64,000 bases of DNA, from contig CAVOSX010000001.1 in assembly GCA_963699015.1 (NCBI GenBank), positions 1,364,001 through 1,428,000 on the forward strand, read 5' to 3'. The DNA comes from PALSA-505 sp963699015 (GTDB taxonomy: Bacteria > Actinomycetota > Actinomycetes > Streptosporangiales > Streptosporangiaceae). Under the pieces are notes generated by a model that did not search any database, was not told the origin of the DNA, and saw nothing but the letters and a program-made list of their open reading frames with translations. Shown here one piece after another: positions 25,376 through 33,152 of the stretch; within the stretch, counting starts at the first letter, position 1, and each line of letters begins with the position of its first letter. A program made the translations under genes and the position numbers.

Positions 25376-26215
25376 GTGGCGCTGGCGTACACCAGGGCGG
25401 GATCGGGGCCGCCGCTCGTGCTGCTGCACGGCATCGGGCACCGGCGCCAAGCGTGGGACGCGGTCCTGGACCGGCTGACGCCGCACCGCGACGTCATCGC
25501 CGTGGACCTGCCGGGGCACGGCGAGTCCCCGACGCTCGATACCGCAAGCCGCCCGGCCCTTGCCGCCCTGGCCGAGGACCTGACCGGGTTTCTCGATCAG
25601 CTCGGGCTAGACCGCCCGCACGTCGCGGGGAACTCGCTGGGCGGCCGGCTGGCCCTGGAGGCGGGCGCGGCGGGCCGGGCCGCCACCGTCACGGCGCTGT
25701 CGCCGGCCGGATTCTGGCGCAGCGGGCGCGAGCTCGGCTACGCGAAGGGTGTCTTCGGCGCCATGCAGGCCCTGGGGGCGCGGCTGGAGCCGGTGGCGCC
25801 CACGCTGGCCGGCAGCACCGCCGGCCGCGCGGTCCTGTACGCCAGTATCGTGCACCGGCCCTCCCGGATGAGCCCGGAGCAGGCGCTGGGTGACCTGAGA
25901 GCGTTCCTGGCGGCCAGGCCGGCGCTGAACGCGATCCTGGCCGAAGCCAATGCCTTCGAGGAGCAGATCCCGGCCGGCGTGCCCGTCACGATCGGCTGGG
26001 GCAGCCACGACCGGCTGCTGCCGCGGCGTCAGGCGCTGGTGGCCAGGGCCCGTCTCCCGCAGGCCAGGTTCGTGCTGCTGCCCGGCTGCGGGCACGTGCC
26101 GATGACCGACGACCCGGCGCTGGTGGCGGGCGTCCTGCTGCGCGGCAGCTCGCAGCCCCTCCGGCCACCGGCGGCCGGGCTTACCCGGCGGCCGGACGTC
26201 GCGCCGTCGCCGTAA
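25376..26215 (+). CDS. Alpha/beta-fold hydrolase
   Basis: A 279-residue hydrolase. GTG 25376 follows CAGGGAGG. The fold signatures are LVLLHGIGHRRQAWD (oxyanion loop HG), DLPGHGESP, the nucleophile elbow VAGNSLGGRLALE (Ser), GWGSHDRLLPRRQ (Asp) and LLPGCGHVPMTDDP (His), so a complete catalytic triad is present. Substrate is unknown; the family includes esterases, haloalkane dehalogenase-like and C-C hydrolases. The final 35 nt overlap the convergent ridA gene, and the last ~15 residues (PPAAGLTRRPDVAPSP) are probably an unstructured extension. Confidence 0.88.
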   Translation: MALAYTRAGSGPPLVLLHGIGHRRQAWDAVLDRLTPHRDVIAVDLPGHGESPTLDTASRPALAALAEDLTGFLDQLGLDRPHVAGNSLGGRLALEAGAAGRAATVTALSPAGFWRSGRELGYAKGVFGAMQALGARLEPVAPTLAGSTAGRAVLYASIVHRPSRMSPEQALGDLRAFLAARPALNAILAEANAFEEQIPAGVPVTIGWGSHDRLLPRRQALVARARLPQARFVLLPGCGHVPMTDDPALVAGVLLRGSSQPLRPPAAGLTRRPDVAPSP

Positions 26216-26544
26216 TCTCGACCAGGGCGCCACCGAGCAGCGCCGCGCCCACCGTGGTGCGCACCGGCCGCGGCTCGCGGAAGTGCCTCTCGTACACGGC
26301 GTTGAACCGGCCGAACGCGGACAGGTCGGAGAGATGAACCAGGCAGGACACCACATCGTCGAGCGTGCAGCCTGCCTGGCTGAGCAGGGTGGTGACCTTG
26401 CCCAGAGCGTCGCTGACCTGATCCTCGATGGTCTGGCCGTCCCCGGTCTGGCCCGCCAGGAACACCCAGCCGGCCACGGCGAGCGCCCGGTGAGTACGGG
26501 CCGCCCGGCGGCGCCTGCGGCGACGTGATCAGGGTCTTGTCCAT
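26181..26544 (-). CDS. RidA-family (YjgF/YER057c) protein, with a +1 frameshift
   Basis: RidA-type proteins deaminate reactive enamine/imine intermediates. The N-terminus from ATG 26544 (MDKTLITSPQAPPGGPYSPG) is in one frame, and the rest, from VAGWVFLAGQTGDGQTIEDQ, in another. One extra G in the coding strand at about 26485-26488 explains the break; removing it gives PYSPALAVAGWVFLAGQTG. The remainder holds QVSDALGKVTTLLSQAGCTL, FNAVYERHF, and VRTTVGAALLGGALVEI with the conserved Arg. The start overlaps the arsR stop (TGATG). It closes a phzF-arsR-ridA operon. A single homopolymer-like indel suggests a sequence error. Confidence 0.8.
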
Positions 26545-26838
26545 CACAGCTCCTCTGCGATCTTGTTCTTGAGATCCGCGAGCGCGGCCTCGTCGCGCTG
26601 GTAGAAGGTCCACTGGCCGATGCGCTTGGCGGTGACCAGGCCGGCCCGGGCCAGCGCCTGCAGGTGCGCCGTCGCGGTCGGCTGGGCCACGCCGAGCTTA
26701 CGAGCGATGAACACCACGCACACGCCATCCTCGATCAGGTCGCCGTCCCGCTGCGGCGGGAAATGGGCCACCGGGTCCTTGAGCCACTGCAGCACCTGCA
26801 GCCGTTTCTGGCTGGCCAGGGCGGCAAGGACGGTGCTG

Positions 26839-26846
<8 letters not shown>
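26544..26846 (-). CDS. ArsR-family winged-helix regulator
   Basis: A 100-residue winged helix-turn-helix repressor. The fold is visible as VLAALASQKRLQVLQWLKD (helices 1-2), ARKLGVAQPTATAHLQALAR (recognition HTH), AGLVTAKRIGQWTFYQRDE (wing) and a C-terminal helix. The loop FPPQRDGDLIEDGVCVVF before the HTH is an insertion seen in a subgroup of ArsR proteins. No Cys pair for metal sensing is evident (one Cys only), so a small organic ligand is more likely. TTG 26846 lies within the end of phzF, giving overlap and coupling. The AT-rich palindrome at 27731-27740, in the phzF promoter, is the probable operator. Confidence 0.87.
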
Positions 26847-27711
<865 letters not shown>

Positions 27712-27720
27712 AGAGGAAAA

Positions 27721-27747
27721 GCTATATTGCTAGATATCTATGTTCAA
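27721..27747 (-). promoter_or_regulatory. Promoter with probable ArsR operator for phzF-arsR-ridA
   Basis: On the minus strand TTGAAC (27742-27747) and TATAGC (27721-27726) are 15 nt apart. Between them lies the perfect palindrome TAGATATCTA (27731-27740), in an AT-rich patch that stands out strongly from the surrounding GC-rich DNA. A repressor bound there would block the promoter. Autoregulation by the ArsR protein encoded in the same operon is the natural inference. Confidence 0.6.
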
Positions 27748-27786
27748 GCCCCCGTCGGGCGCCTGACGTGCGAGCGCTGGTTTTCG

Positions 27787-28275
27787 CTACCTGGCGGCGG
27801 CTGGTGATGGCTGGATGATCTTCAGGGTCGCGGTCCTGCTGGCCAGGATGCTGCCGTTCTTGTCGATCTTCACGGTCACCCGGAGCTTCGTCGCCGTACA
27901 TGATTGCGGCACCGTGTAGCCCACGTGCGAGGACACACGCCCGTGCGGCGCGAAGTTCGTCGCCAGCGAGATCGGGTCGATGGCGGGGCAGCCCGGCGGG
28001 ATGGCGGTGCCCGGACCGGCGAAGCGCCCGGACCACACCTCACTGGCGTGCTGGGGCGCGCCGGTGCAGTTGACGGCGGTCAGCCTGGCGGTCGACAAAT
28101 GTCCCGGGGAAACACCGGGCGGGTGGAAGGCCAGCCGCGTTATCTCGATCACCCCGAAGCACGCGGCCGGGGCCTTACCGGGCAGGGCGGCCGCGGCGGC
28201 GCCGCTGGCGGCGGCGGCCACGAGGCCCGCGGGCATGATGACCATCGTTGCTATCAGCAGAGTCCTGCGGAACAT
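27787..28275 (-). CDS. Secreted protein of unknown function
   Basis: A 162-residue protein with a typical signal sequence (FRRTLLIATMVIMPAGLVAA, then an Ala-rich cleavage region near residue 30). The mature part has four cysteines (ACFGVIEITRL, VNCTGAPQHASE, PPGCPAIDP, PQSCTATKLRV), which may form two disulfides, and a beta-rich composition ending KIDKNGSILASRTATLKIIQ. It looks like a small immunoglobulin-like or DUF-type secreted domain; I do not recognise the family. It stands between phzF and the divergent Nudix gene. Confidence 0.7.
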   Translation of the reverse strand: MFRRTLLIATMVIMPAGLVAAAASGAAAAALPGKAPAACFGVIEITRLAFHPPGVSPGHLSTARLTAVNCTGAPQHASEVWSGRFAGPGTAIPPGCPAIDPISLATNFAPHGRVSSHVGYTVPQSCTATKLRVTVKIDKNGSILASRTATLKIIQPSPAAAR

Positions 28276-28342
28276 GGCCGTACCTTACTCTCTGTGCGGG
28301 TGGCAGGATGGCCAGACAGTCCCGCGAGCCGCTGGAGGGTTC

Positions 28343-28996
28343 ATGCCGCCGGTCACGTTCACCGACACGCAGACCTGGTACGCCAGCCTGGCCACCATGT
28401 ACGGGGCCGCCGCCGCGCTGATCACGAACCCGTCAGGCGAGGTGCTGCTGGTCAAGCCGAACTACCGCGACCACTGGTCGCTGCCGGGCGGCGTCCTCGA
28501 GCACGGCGAGCCGCCGCACCGCGGCTGCGCCCGGGAGGTCGCGGAGGAAGTCGGCCTGAAGATCACGGTAGGCCCGCTGCTCGTGCTGGACTGGGCCCCG
28601 CCCGACCACGAACGGCCCAGGCCGGCCGTGTTCTTCGTGTTCGACGGCGGCGAGGTCGCCGCGGACGTCGGCATCCGCCTGCAGGAGGAGGAACTCGACG
28701 ACTACCGGTTCACCAGCCCCGGTGAGTTCGGCGGCTACGTTCCGCCCTTCCTCGCGGCCCGGTACACGGCCGCGCTGGCCGCCCGCGAGGCCGGCGGAGC
28801 GGTCTACCTGCCGTCGCGGGCTGCGACACCGGCGCCGGGCCCGGCCGGCCCGGCCTCCAGCTCGCCCCCGGACTTGGGCGGCTCACCAGCAGACTACGAG
28901 GGCCGGAGCGACTACCAGTGCTCCCGGTGCACGACGTCCTCGAACGGGCGGCGGTCGGGGTGCCTGATGGGGGCGAGAGGCCGGCGTGCCGGGTAG
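28343..28996 (+). CDS. Nudix hydrolase
   Basis: A 217-residue protein with a complete Nudix box, GGVLEHGEPPHRGCAREVAE followed by EVGL (GX5EX7REUXEEXGU), at about residues 50-72. It begins with YGAAAALITNPSGEVLLVKP and continues as a small mixed alpha/beta domain. The family hydrolyses nucleoside diphosphates linked to other moieties; the substrate is unknown. ATG 28343 follows GGAGGG. After about residue 155 the sequence turns Pro/Ser/Gly-rich, then ends in a region antisense to the nitroreductase C-terminus (85-nt convergent overlap), so the tail is probably not functional. Confidence 0.87.
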   Translation: MPPVTFTDTQTWYASLATMYGAAAALITNPSGEVLLVKPNYRDHWSLPGGVLEHGEPPHRGCAREVAEEVGLKITVGPLLVLDWAPPDHERPRPAVFFVFDGGEVAADVGIRLQEEELDDYRFTSPGEFGGYVPPFLAARYTAALAAREAGGAVYLPSRAATPAPGPAGPASSSPPDLGGSPADYEGRSDYQCSRCTTSSNGRRSGCLMGARGRRAG

Positions 28997-29445
28997 CCGA
29001 GCGAGATCAGGTAGGCGCAGCGCTTGCCCGGGGGGAAGCCGAGGATCCGGCGGGCGAGGTCCTGGTCGGCCACGGAGGAGTGGCAGGAGCCGATGCCGAG
29101 GTCGGCGGCGGCGATCATGATGTTCATCGTGGCCTGGCCGAGGTCGTAATTCAGCCGGGCCCGGTGCTGGTCGTCCTCGGGTACCGGCGTGATCAGCGCA
29201 ATCGTGGCCGCCGACCCCGCCACGTGGCCGGCTCCGCGCCACACGCCGGCCAGCCCGGTGAGCCGCTCGCGCTGGGTGACCGCGATGAAATCCCAGGGCT
29301 GACCGTTCTGCGAGGACGGTGCACGGCGGCCGGCCTCCAGCAGCCGGTCGAGGTGCTCGGCGGCGATCGGCGTGCCGGCGAACACCCGGACGTTGCGGCG
29401 TGAAGTGATCGCGTCCCAGGTTTCCACGGAGCTCACCTTACTCAT
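28912..29445 (-). CDS. Nitroreductase-family flavoprotein
   Basis: A 177-residue FMN-dependent oxidoreductase of the nitroreductase fold. It starts with ETWDAITSRRNVRVFAGTPI (FMN-phosphate Arg-Arg-x-x-Arg motif), then LLEAGRRAPSSQNGQPWDFI, LGQATMNIMIAAADLGIGSC, and LGFPPGKRCAYLISLGYPA. Family members reduce nitro groups, quinones or enones with NAD(P)H, and some close relatives act in F420 or flavin metabolism. Converges with and overlaps the Nudix gene by 85 nt. Confidence 0.88.
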   Translation of the reverse strand: MSKVSSVETWDAITSRRNVRVFAGTPIAAEHLDRLLEAGRRAPSSQNGQPWDFIAVTQRERLTGLAGVWRGAGHVAGSAATIALITPVPEDDQHRARLNYDLGQATMNIMIAAADLGIGSCHSSVADQDLARRILGFPPGKRCAYLISLGYPARRPLAPIRHPDRRPFEDVVHREHW

Positions 29446-29480
29446 GCCCCCGGGGCAGTCGCCGGGGCAGCGGGGCAGCG

Positions 29481-30011
29481 TCAGGTGGGGAACGAAAAGC
29501 CGCCGGGTGCGCCGTTGCGCTCGGCGATGAGGCCGGCGATGGTGGCGATCGCGATCTCGGCGGGGGCCCTGGAGCCGATGTTCAGCCCGATCGGCCGGTG
29601 CACCCGGGCGATGCCGGCGGCGCTGACGCCCAGCGCAGTCAGCGCGGCTATGTGCGGGGCGGGGTGGCGGGGGCTGCCCATGACCCCCACCCAGTTGGCC
29701 TGGCCAGCCAGGATGTCGCGCAGCACCGGGCCGAGTTCCGGCCGGTGGTGGTCGGTGACGACCACGTCGGCGCGCGGGTCGGACAGCTCGGCGAAGCCGG
29801 CAGCTACCTTCACGCCGGCCGGGAAGTCAGTCGCTGTGAGGTCCGCCGCCGGCTCGAGCAGCACCGGTCGGTATCCCACGTCGCTGCCGTAGCGGAGCAG
29901 GTAGCCGGCGACCGGCGAGGCGAACACGGCGACGAGCGTCCGGGTGTCCGGTGCGGCGGCCGCGCGGCCGTGCGCGACCTCGCACTGCGGGTCGGCGTTC
30001 GGATCGGTCAT
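29481..30011 (-). CDS. XdhC/CoxI Rossmann-domain protein, stand-alone
   Basis: A 176-residue protein consisting of the C-terminal Rossmann part of XdhC/CoxI (LVAVFASPVAGYLLRYGSDV, then VVVTDHHRPELGPVLRDILA, WVGVMGSPRHPAPHIAALTA, IGLNIGSRAPAEIAIATIAG). XdhC proteins help insert sulfurated molybdenum cofactor into xanthine dehydrogenase-like enzymes. The N-terminal XdhC_CoxI domain with its Cys is missing, and no molybdenum hydroxylase genes lie nearby, so the role is open. A separate transcription unit between the nitroreductase and the divergent LLM oxidoreductase. Confidence 0.82.
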   Translation of the reverse strand: MTDPNADPQCEVAHGRAAAAPDTRTLVAVFASPVAGYLLRYGSDVGYRPVLLEPAADLTATDFPAGVKVAAGFAELSDPRADVVVTDHHRPELGPVLRDILAGQANWVGVMGSPRHPAPHIAALTALGVSAAGIARVHRPIGLNIGSRAPAEIAIATIAGLIAERNGAPGGFSFPT

Positions 30012-30109
30012 GACTATGAGCTTGCCACGCGCCGCGCCGGGCGGCTACGGCCCGGTCCCCGCGACCCCGCGGCCGGGCTTGTGAAAGGCTCTGCGGTGGA
30101 GGTACTCAC

Positions 30110-30982
30110 GTGAAGATAGGCCTGCAGATCCCCGACTTCACCTGGCCGGGCGGACCCTCGCGGCTCGGCGCCGAGCTGGCCGCCGTCGCCCGCACCGCGG
30201 ACGACGCCGGGTTCGAGTTCGTCGGCGTCATGGACCACTTCTTTCAGATCGGCGTGGTGGGGCCGCCCGAGCACGAGATGCTCGAGGCGTACACCACCCT
30301 CGGCTACCTGGCCGGCCACACCAGCAGGGCCAAGCTGATCACGCTGGTCACCGGGGCCGTGTACCGGTATCCGGGGGTGCTCGCGAAGATCGTGACCACG
30401 CTGGACGTGTTGTCGGGCGGCCGGGCATGGCTGGGCATCGGGGCCGCCTGGAACGAGGAGGAGTCGCGCAGCCTCGGCATCCCGTTCCCGCCGGTGGCCG
30501 AGCGGTTCGAGCAGCTCGAGGAGACGCTGCAGATCTGCCTGCAGATGTGGCGCGGCGACGAGAGCGAGTACCGGGGCTTGCACCACCAGCTGGAACGCCC
30601 GCTGAACTCGCCGCAGGCACTGTCCGAGCCGCATCCGCCGATCATGATCGGCGGCGGGGGCGAGCAGAAGACGCTGCGATTCGTGGCCAGGTACGCACAG
30701 GCCTGCAACCTGTTCCCCACCCCCGACCTCGGGCACAAGCTGGAGGTGCTGCGCGAGCATTGCGAGCGGGAGGGCCGGGACTACGACGAGATACTGAAGA
30801 CCTGCTACTTCATCTTCGACCCGGGCGCGAACGGCGAGAAGACCGGGGAGATGATCGACCAGCTGGGCAAGCTGGCCGAGCAGGGAATCGGGATGGCCAT
30901 CGGCGCGGTCGCCAACGTGCAGCAGCTCACGCCGCTAGAGATCATCGGATTCGAGGTGATCCCCGCGGTCGCGGACCTGTGA
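30110..30982 (+). CDS. LLM-class (F420-type) oxidoreductase
   Basis: A 290-residue TIM-barrel protein of the luciferase-like monooxygenase superfamily. GTG 30110 follows GGAGGTACTCAC, a very good ribosome site. It opens MKIGLQIPDFTWPGG and shows DDAGFEFVGVMDHFFQI, YLAGHTSRAKLITLVTGAVY, LDVLSGGRAWLGIGAAWNEE, ERFEQLEETLQICLQMW and PPIMIGGGGEQKTLRFVARY. These phrases are typical of the actinobacterial F420-dependent subgroup (as in many Rv-type LLM proteins), so F420 is the probable cofactor; the substrate is unknown. It converges on dapB, 19 nt away. Confidence 0.9.
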   Translation: MKIGLQIPDFTWPGGPSRLGAELAAVARTADDAGFEFVGVMDHFFQIGVVGPPEHEMLEAYTTLGYLAGHTSRAKLITLVTGAVYRYPGVLAKIVTTLDVLSGGRAWLGIGAAWNEEESRSLGIPFPPVAERFEQLEETLQICLQMWRGDESEYRGLHHQLERPLNSPQALSEPHPPIMIGGGGEQKTLRFVARYAQACNLFPTPDLGHKLEVLREHCEREGRDYDEILKTCYFIFDPGANGEKTGEMIDQLGKLAEQGIGMAIGAVANVQQLTPLEIIGFEVIPAVADL

Positions 30983-31001
30983 GGAGCCCGCGGCCATGCG
31001 A

Positions 31002-31745
31002 TTAGCCCAGGCCGAGCAGGGCCTCGATGCCGACGGTGAGGCCGGGCGGCAGCGAGGCGATGCTGCGCACGCCGAGCAGCACGCCAGGCATGAACGAGGC
31101 CCGGTCCAGCGAGTCGTGCCGGATGGTCAGGGTCTCGCCGTGCCCGCCGAGCAGCACCTCCTGGTGCGCCACCAGGCCGGCCAGCCGGACCGCGTGCACG
31201 TGCACGTCGCCGACGACCGCGCCGCGCGCGCCTGGGACCTCTGACACGGTGGCGTCCGGAGGCGCCCCCAGCCCGGCTGCGGCCCGGGCCGCGCCGATCA
31301 GCGAGGCGGTGCGCAACGCGGTCCCCGACGGGGCATCGGCCTTGCCCGCGTGGTGCAGCTCTACCACCTCGGCCGACTCGAAGAACCTGGCCGCTTGCCC
31401 CGCGAAGTGCATCATCAGGACCGCGCCGACGGAGAAGTTCGGGGCGACGAGGACGCGGGACTCCGGCCGGCCGTCCAGCCACCCTCCGACCTGGCTGAGC
31501 CGGGCCTCGTCGAAGCCGGAGGTGCCCACCACGCAGTCCAGTCCGCGGTCGATGCACCAGCGCAGGTTGTCCAGGACGGTTGACGGCTGGGTGAAATCCA
31601 CGACGACGTCACAGCCCGCCAGCAGCTGCCTGTCGTCGCCGGCATCCACCGCGGCGGACAGCGTCATGTCGTCGGCGGCGCCGATCGCACGGCTGACCTC
31701 GGATCCCATCCGGCCCTTGCTGCCCAGCACGCCGACCTTGATCAT
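31002..31745 (-). CDS. dapB: 4-hydroxy-tetrahydrodipicolinate reductase
   Basis: A 247-residue DapB, which reduces hydroxy-tetrahydrodipicolinate with NAD(P)H in lysine and diaminopimelate synthesis. Nucleotide-binding VGVLGSKGRMGSEVSRAI at the start, VVDFTQPSTVLDN, CVVGTSGFDE, APNFSVGAVLMMHFA, and the signature ELHHAGKADAPSGTA (catalytic His and Lys). Here it is the last gene of the long run pnp-M16 peptidase-dapB, 21 nt behind the peptidase. ATG 31745. Confidence 0.95.
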   Translation of the reverse strand: MIKVGVLGSKGRMGSEVSRAIGAADDMTLSAAVDAGDDRQLLAGCDVVVDFTQPSTVLDNLRWCIDRGLDCVVGTSGFDEARLSQVGGWLDGRPESRVLVAPNFSVGAVLMMHFAGQAARFFESAEVVELHHAGKADAPSGTALRTASLIGAARAAAGLGAPPDATVSEVPGARGAVVGDVHVHAVRLAGLVAHQEVLLGGHGETLTIRHDSLDRASFMPGVLLGVRSIASLPPGLTVGIEALLGLG

Positions 31746-31766
31746 CGGGCCCTCCGTCGGATCGTG

Positions 31767-33152
31767 TCAGGCCAGGGAGGCGGCGAAGGCATCCGCGTCG
31801 TCGAACGGGCCGACAACCGCCAGCACCTTGGGCCGGGAGAGCACGTCGGCCGCGACCGCGACCACCTCGTCGTTCGTCACCGACTCGATCGAGGCGAGGA
31901 TCTCGTCGACCGGCTCCAGCCGGGTGTACACCAGCTCGGACTTGCCCAGCCTGCTCATCCGCGAGGAGGGGTCTTCCAGTCCGAGCACGATCGAGCCGCG
32001 GAGCTGGCCCTTGCCGCGGGCGAGCTCTGCGTCGGTGAGACCACTCTCGGTCACCTTGGCGATCTCATCCCGGCAGATAGCGAGCACCTCGTCGGCCTTG
32101 GCCGGCAGGCAGCCGACGTAGACGCCCCACACACCGGTATCGGCGAGCTGGGAGTTGAAGCTGTACACCGAGTACGCCAGGCCCCGCTTCTCCCGGACCT
32201 CCTGGAACAGCCGCGATGACATCCCGCCGCCGAGCGCGGCGTTCAGCACGCCGAGCGCGAACCTGCGGTCGTCGGTCCTGGACAGGCCATAGCAGCCCAG
32301 CACGAGATTGGCCTGCTCGATGCCGCGCGATACCAGCCGGGTTCCCTGACGTCCCGGCACCGGCGGGCCGTCCGCGACCACGTAATTCCCGCCGACCCGT
32401 GGCGAAGCCGGGTCCTGCTGCACCGCCTGGTCGCTCGTGACGGCGGCGAATCCGCGCCGGACCAGCTCGGTCACCGCGTGGTGCTGGAGGTTTCCGGCTG
32501 CCGCGACTACCAGGCTCGGCGGGGTGTACCTGGCTTGGTAGTGCTCGCTGATCTGGTCGCGGCTGATCGCGTTGATCGAGCTCACCGTGCCGAGGATCGG
32601 GCGGCCGAGCGGGCTGTCACCGAACAGCGCGGCGGCGAAGGCCTCGTGCACGGTGTCCGAGGGGTCGTCCTCGTTCATCGCGATCTCTTCGAGCACCACG
32701 CCCCGCTCGGCGTCCACATCCCGCGGCGCGATCAGCGAGCTGGTCACCATGTCGCACAGCACGTCGATGGCCAGCGGCAGGTCAGAGTCGAGCACCCGCG
32801 CGTAGTAGCAGGTGAATTCCTTGCCGGTGAAGGCGTTGAGCTCACCGCCGACCGCGTCCATGGCCGCCGAGATGTCCAGCGCGGTGCGCCGGGTGGTGCC
32901 CTTGAACAGCAGGTGTTCCAGGTAGTGGGTGGCGCCGGCGTGCTCGAGATCCTCGTCGCGCGACCCCACGCCCACCCAGATGCCGATTGCCACCGACCGC
33001 ACCGCCGGCAGCGACTCGGTGATGACGCGCAGGCCCCCGGGAAGTACGGTCCGGGAGACTGCGCTGTCGCCGGGCGAGAGCCGGGGCGCCATCGCCCCGG
33101 CCTCTCCCTTGTTATCGGGTCCGGCAGGACCGGCAGGCCGCTGGCTGCTCAC
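31767..33152 (-). CDS. M16-family zinc peptidase (processing-peptidase-like)
   Basis: A 461-residue peptidase. The inverted zinc motif HYLEH (HxxEH) lies at about residue 81 in ATHYLEHLLFKGT, with the more distant Glu in DAERGVVLEEIAMNEDDPSD. The C-terminal M16_C domain starts near SRDQISEHYQARYTPPSLVV and includes AYSVYSFNSQLADTGVWGVY. It belongs to the group found next to pnp in actinobacteria. GTG 33152 overlaps the pnp stop as GTGA, so translation is probably coupled; ATG 33092 (MAPRLSPGDSAV) is an alternative start. Substrate unknown. Confidence 0.92.
   Translation of the reverse strand: MSSQRPAGPAGPDNKGEAGAMAPRLSPGDSAVSRTVLPGGLRVITESLPAVRSVAIGIWVGVGSRDEDLEHAGATHYLEHLLFKGTTRRTALDISAAMDAVGGELNAFTGKEFTCYYARVLDSDLPLAIDVLCDMVTSSLIAPRDVDAERGVVLEEIAMNEDDPSDTVHEAFAAALFGDSPLGRPILGTVSSINAISRDQISEHYQARYTPPSLVVAAAGNLQHHAVTELVRRGFAAVTSDQAVQQDPASPRVGGNYVVADGPPVPGRQGTRLVSRGIEQANLVLGCYGLSRTDDRRFALGVLNAALGGGMSSRLFQEVREKRGLAYSVYSFNSQLADTGVWGVYVGCLPAKADEVLAICRDEIAKVTESGLTDAELARGKGQLRGSIVLGLEDPSSRMSRLGKSELVYTRLEPVDEILASIESVTNDEVVAVAADVLSRPKVLAVVGPFDDADAFAASLA

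Noticed and set aside
30110..30982. Luciferase-type light-producing enzyme
   Set aside because: The fold is LLM-class, but motif details match F420-dependent oxidoreductases; there is no partner subunit or reductase neighbour.
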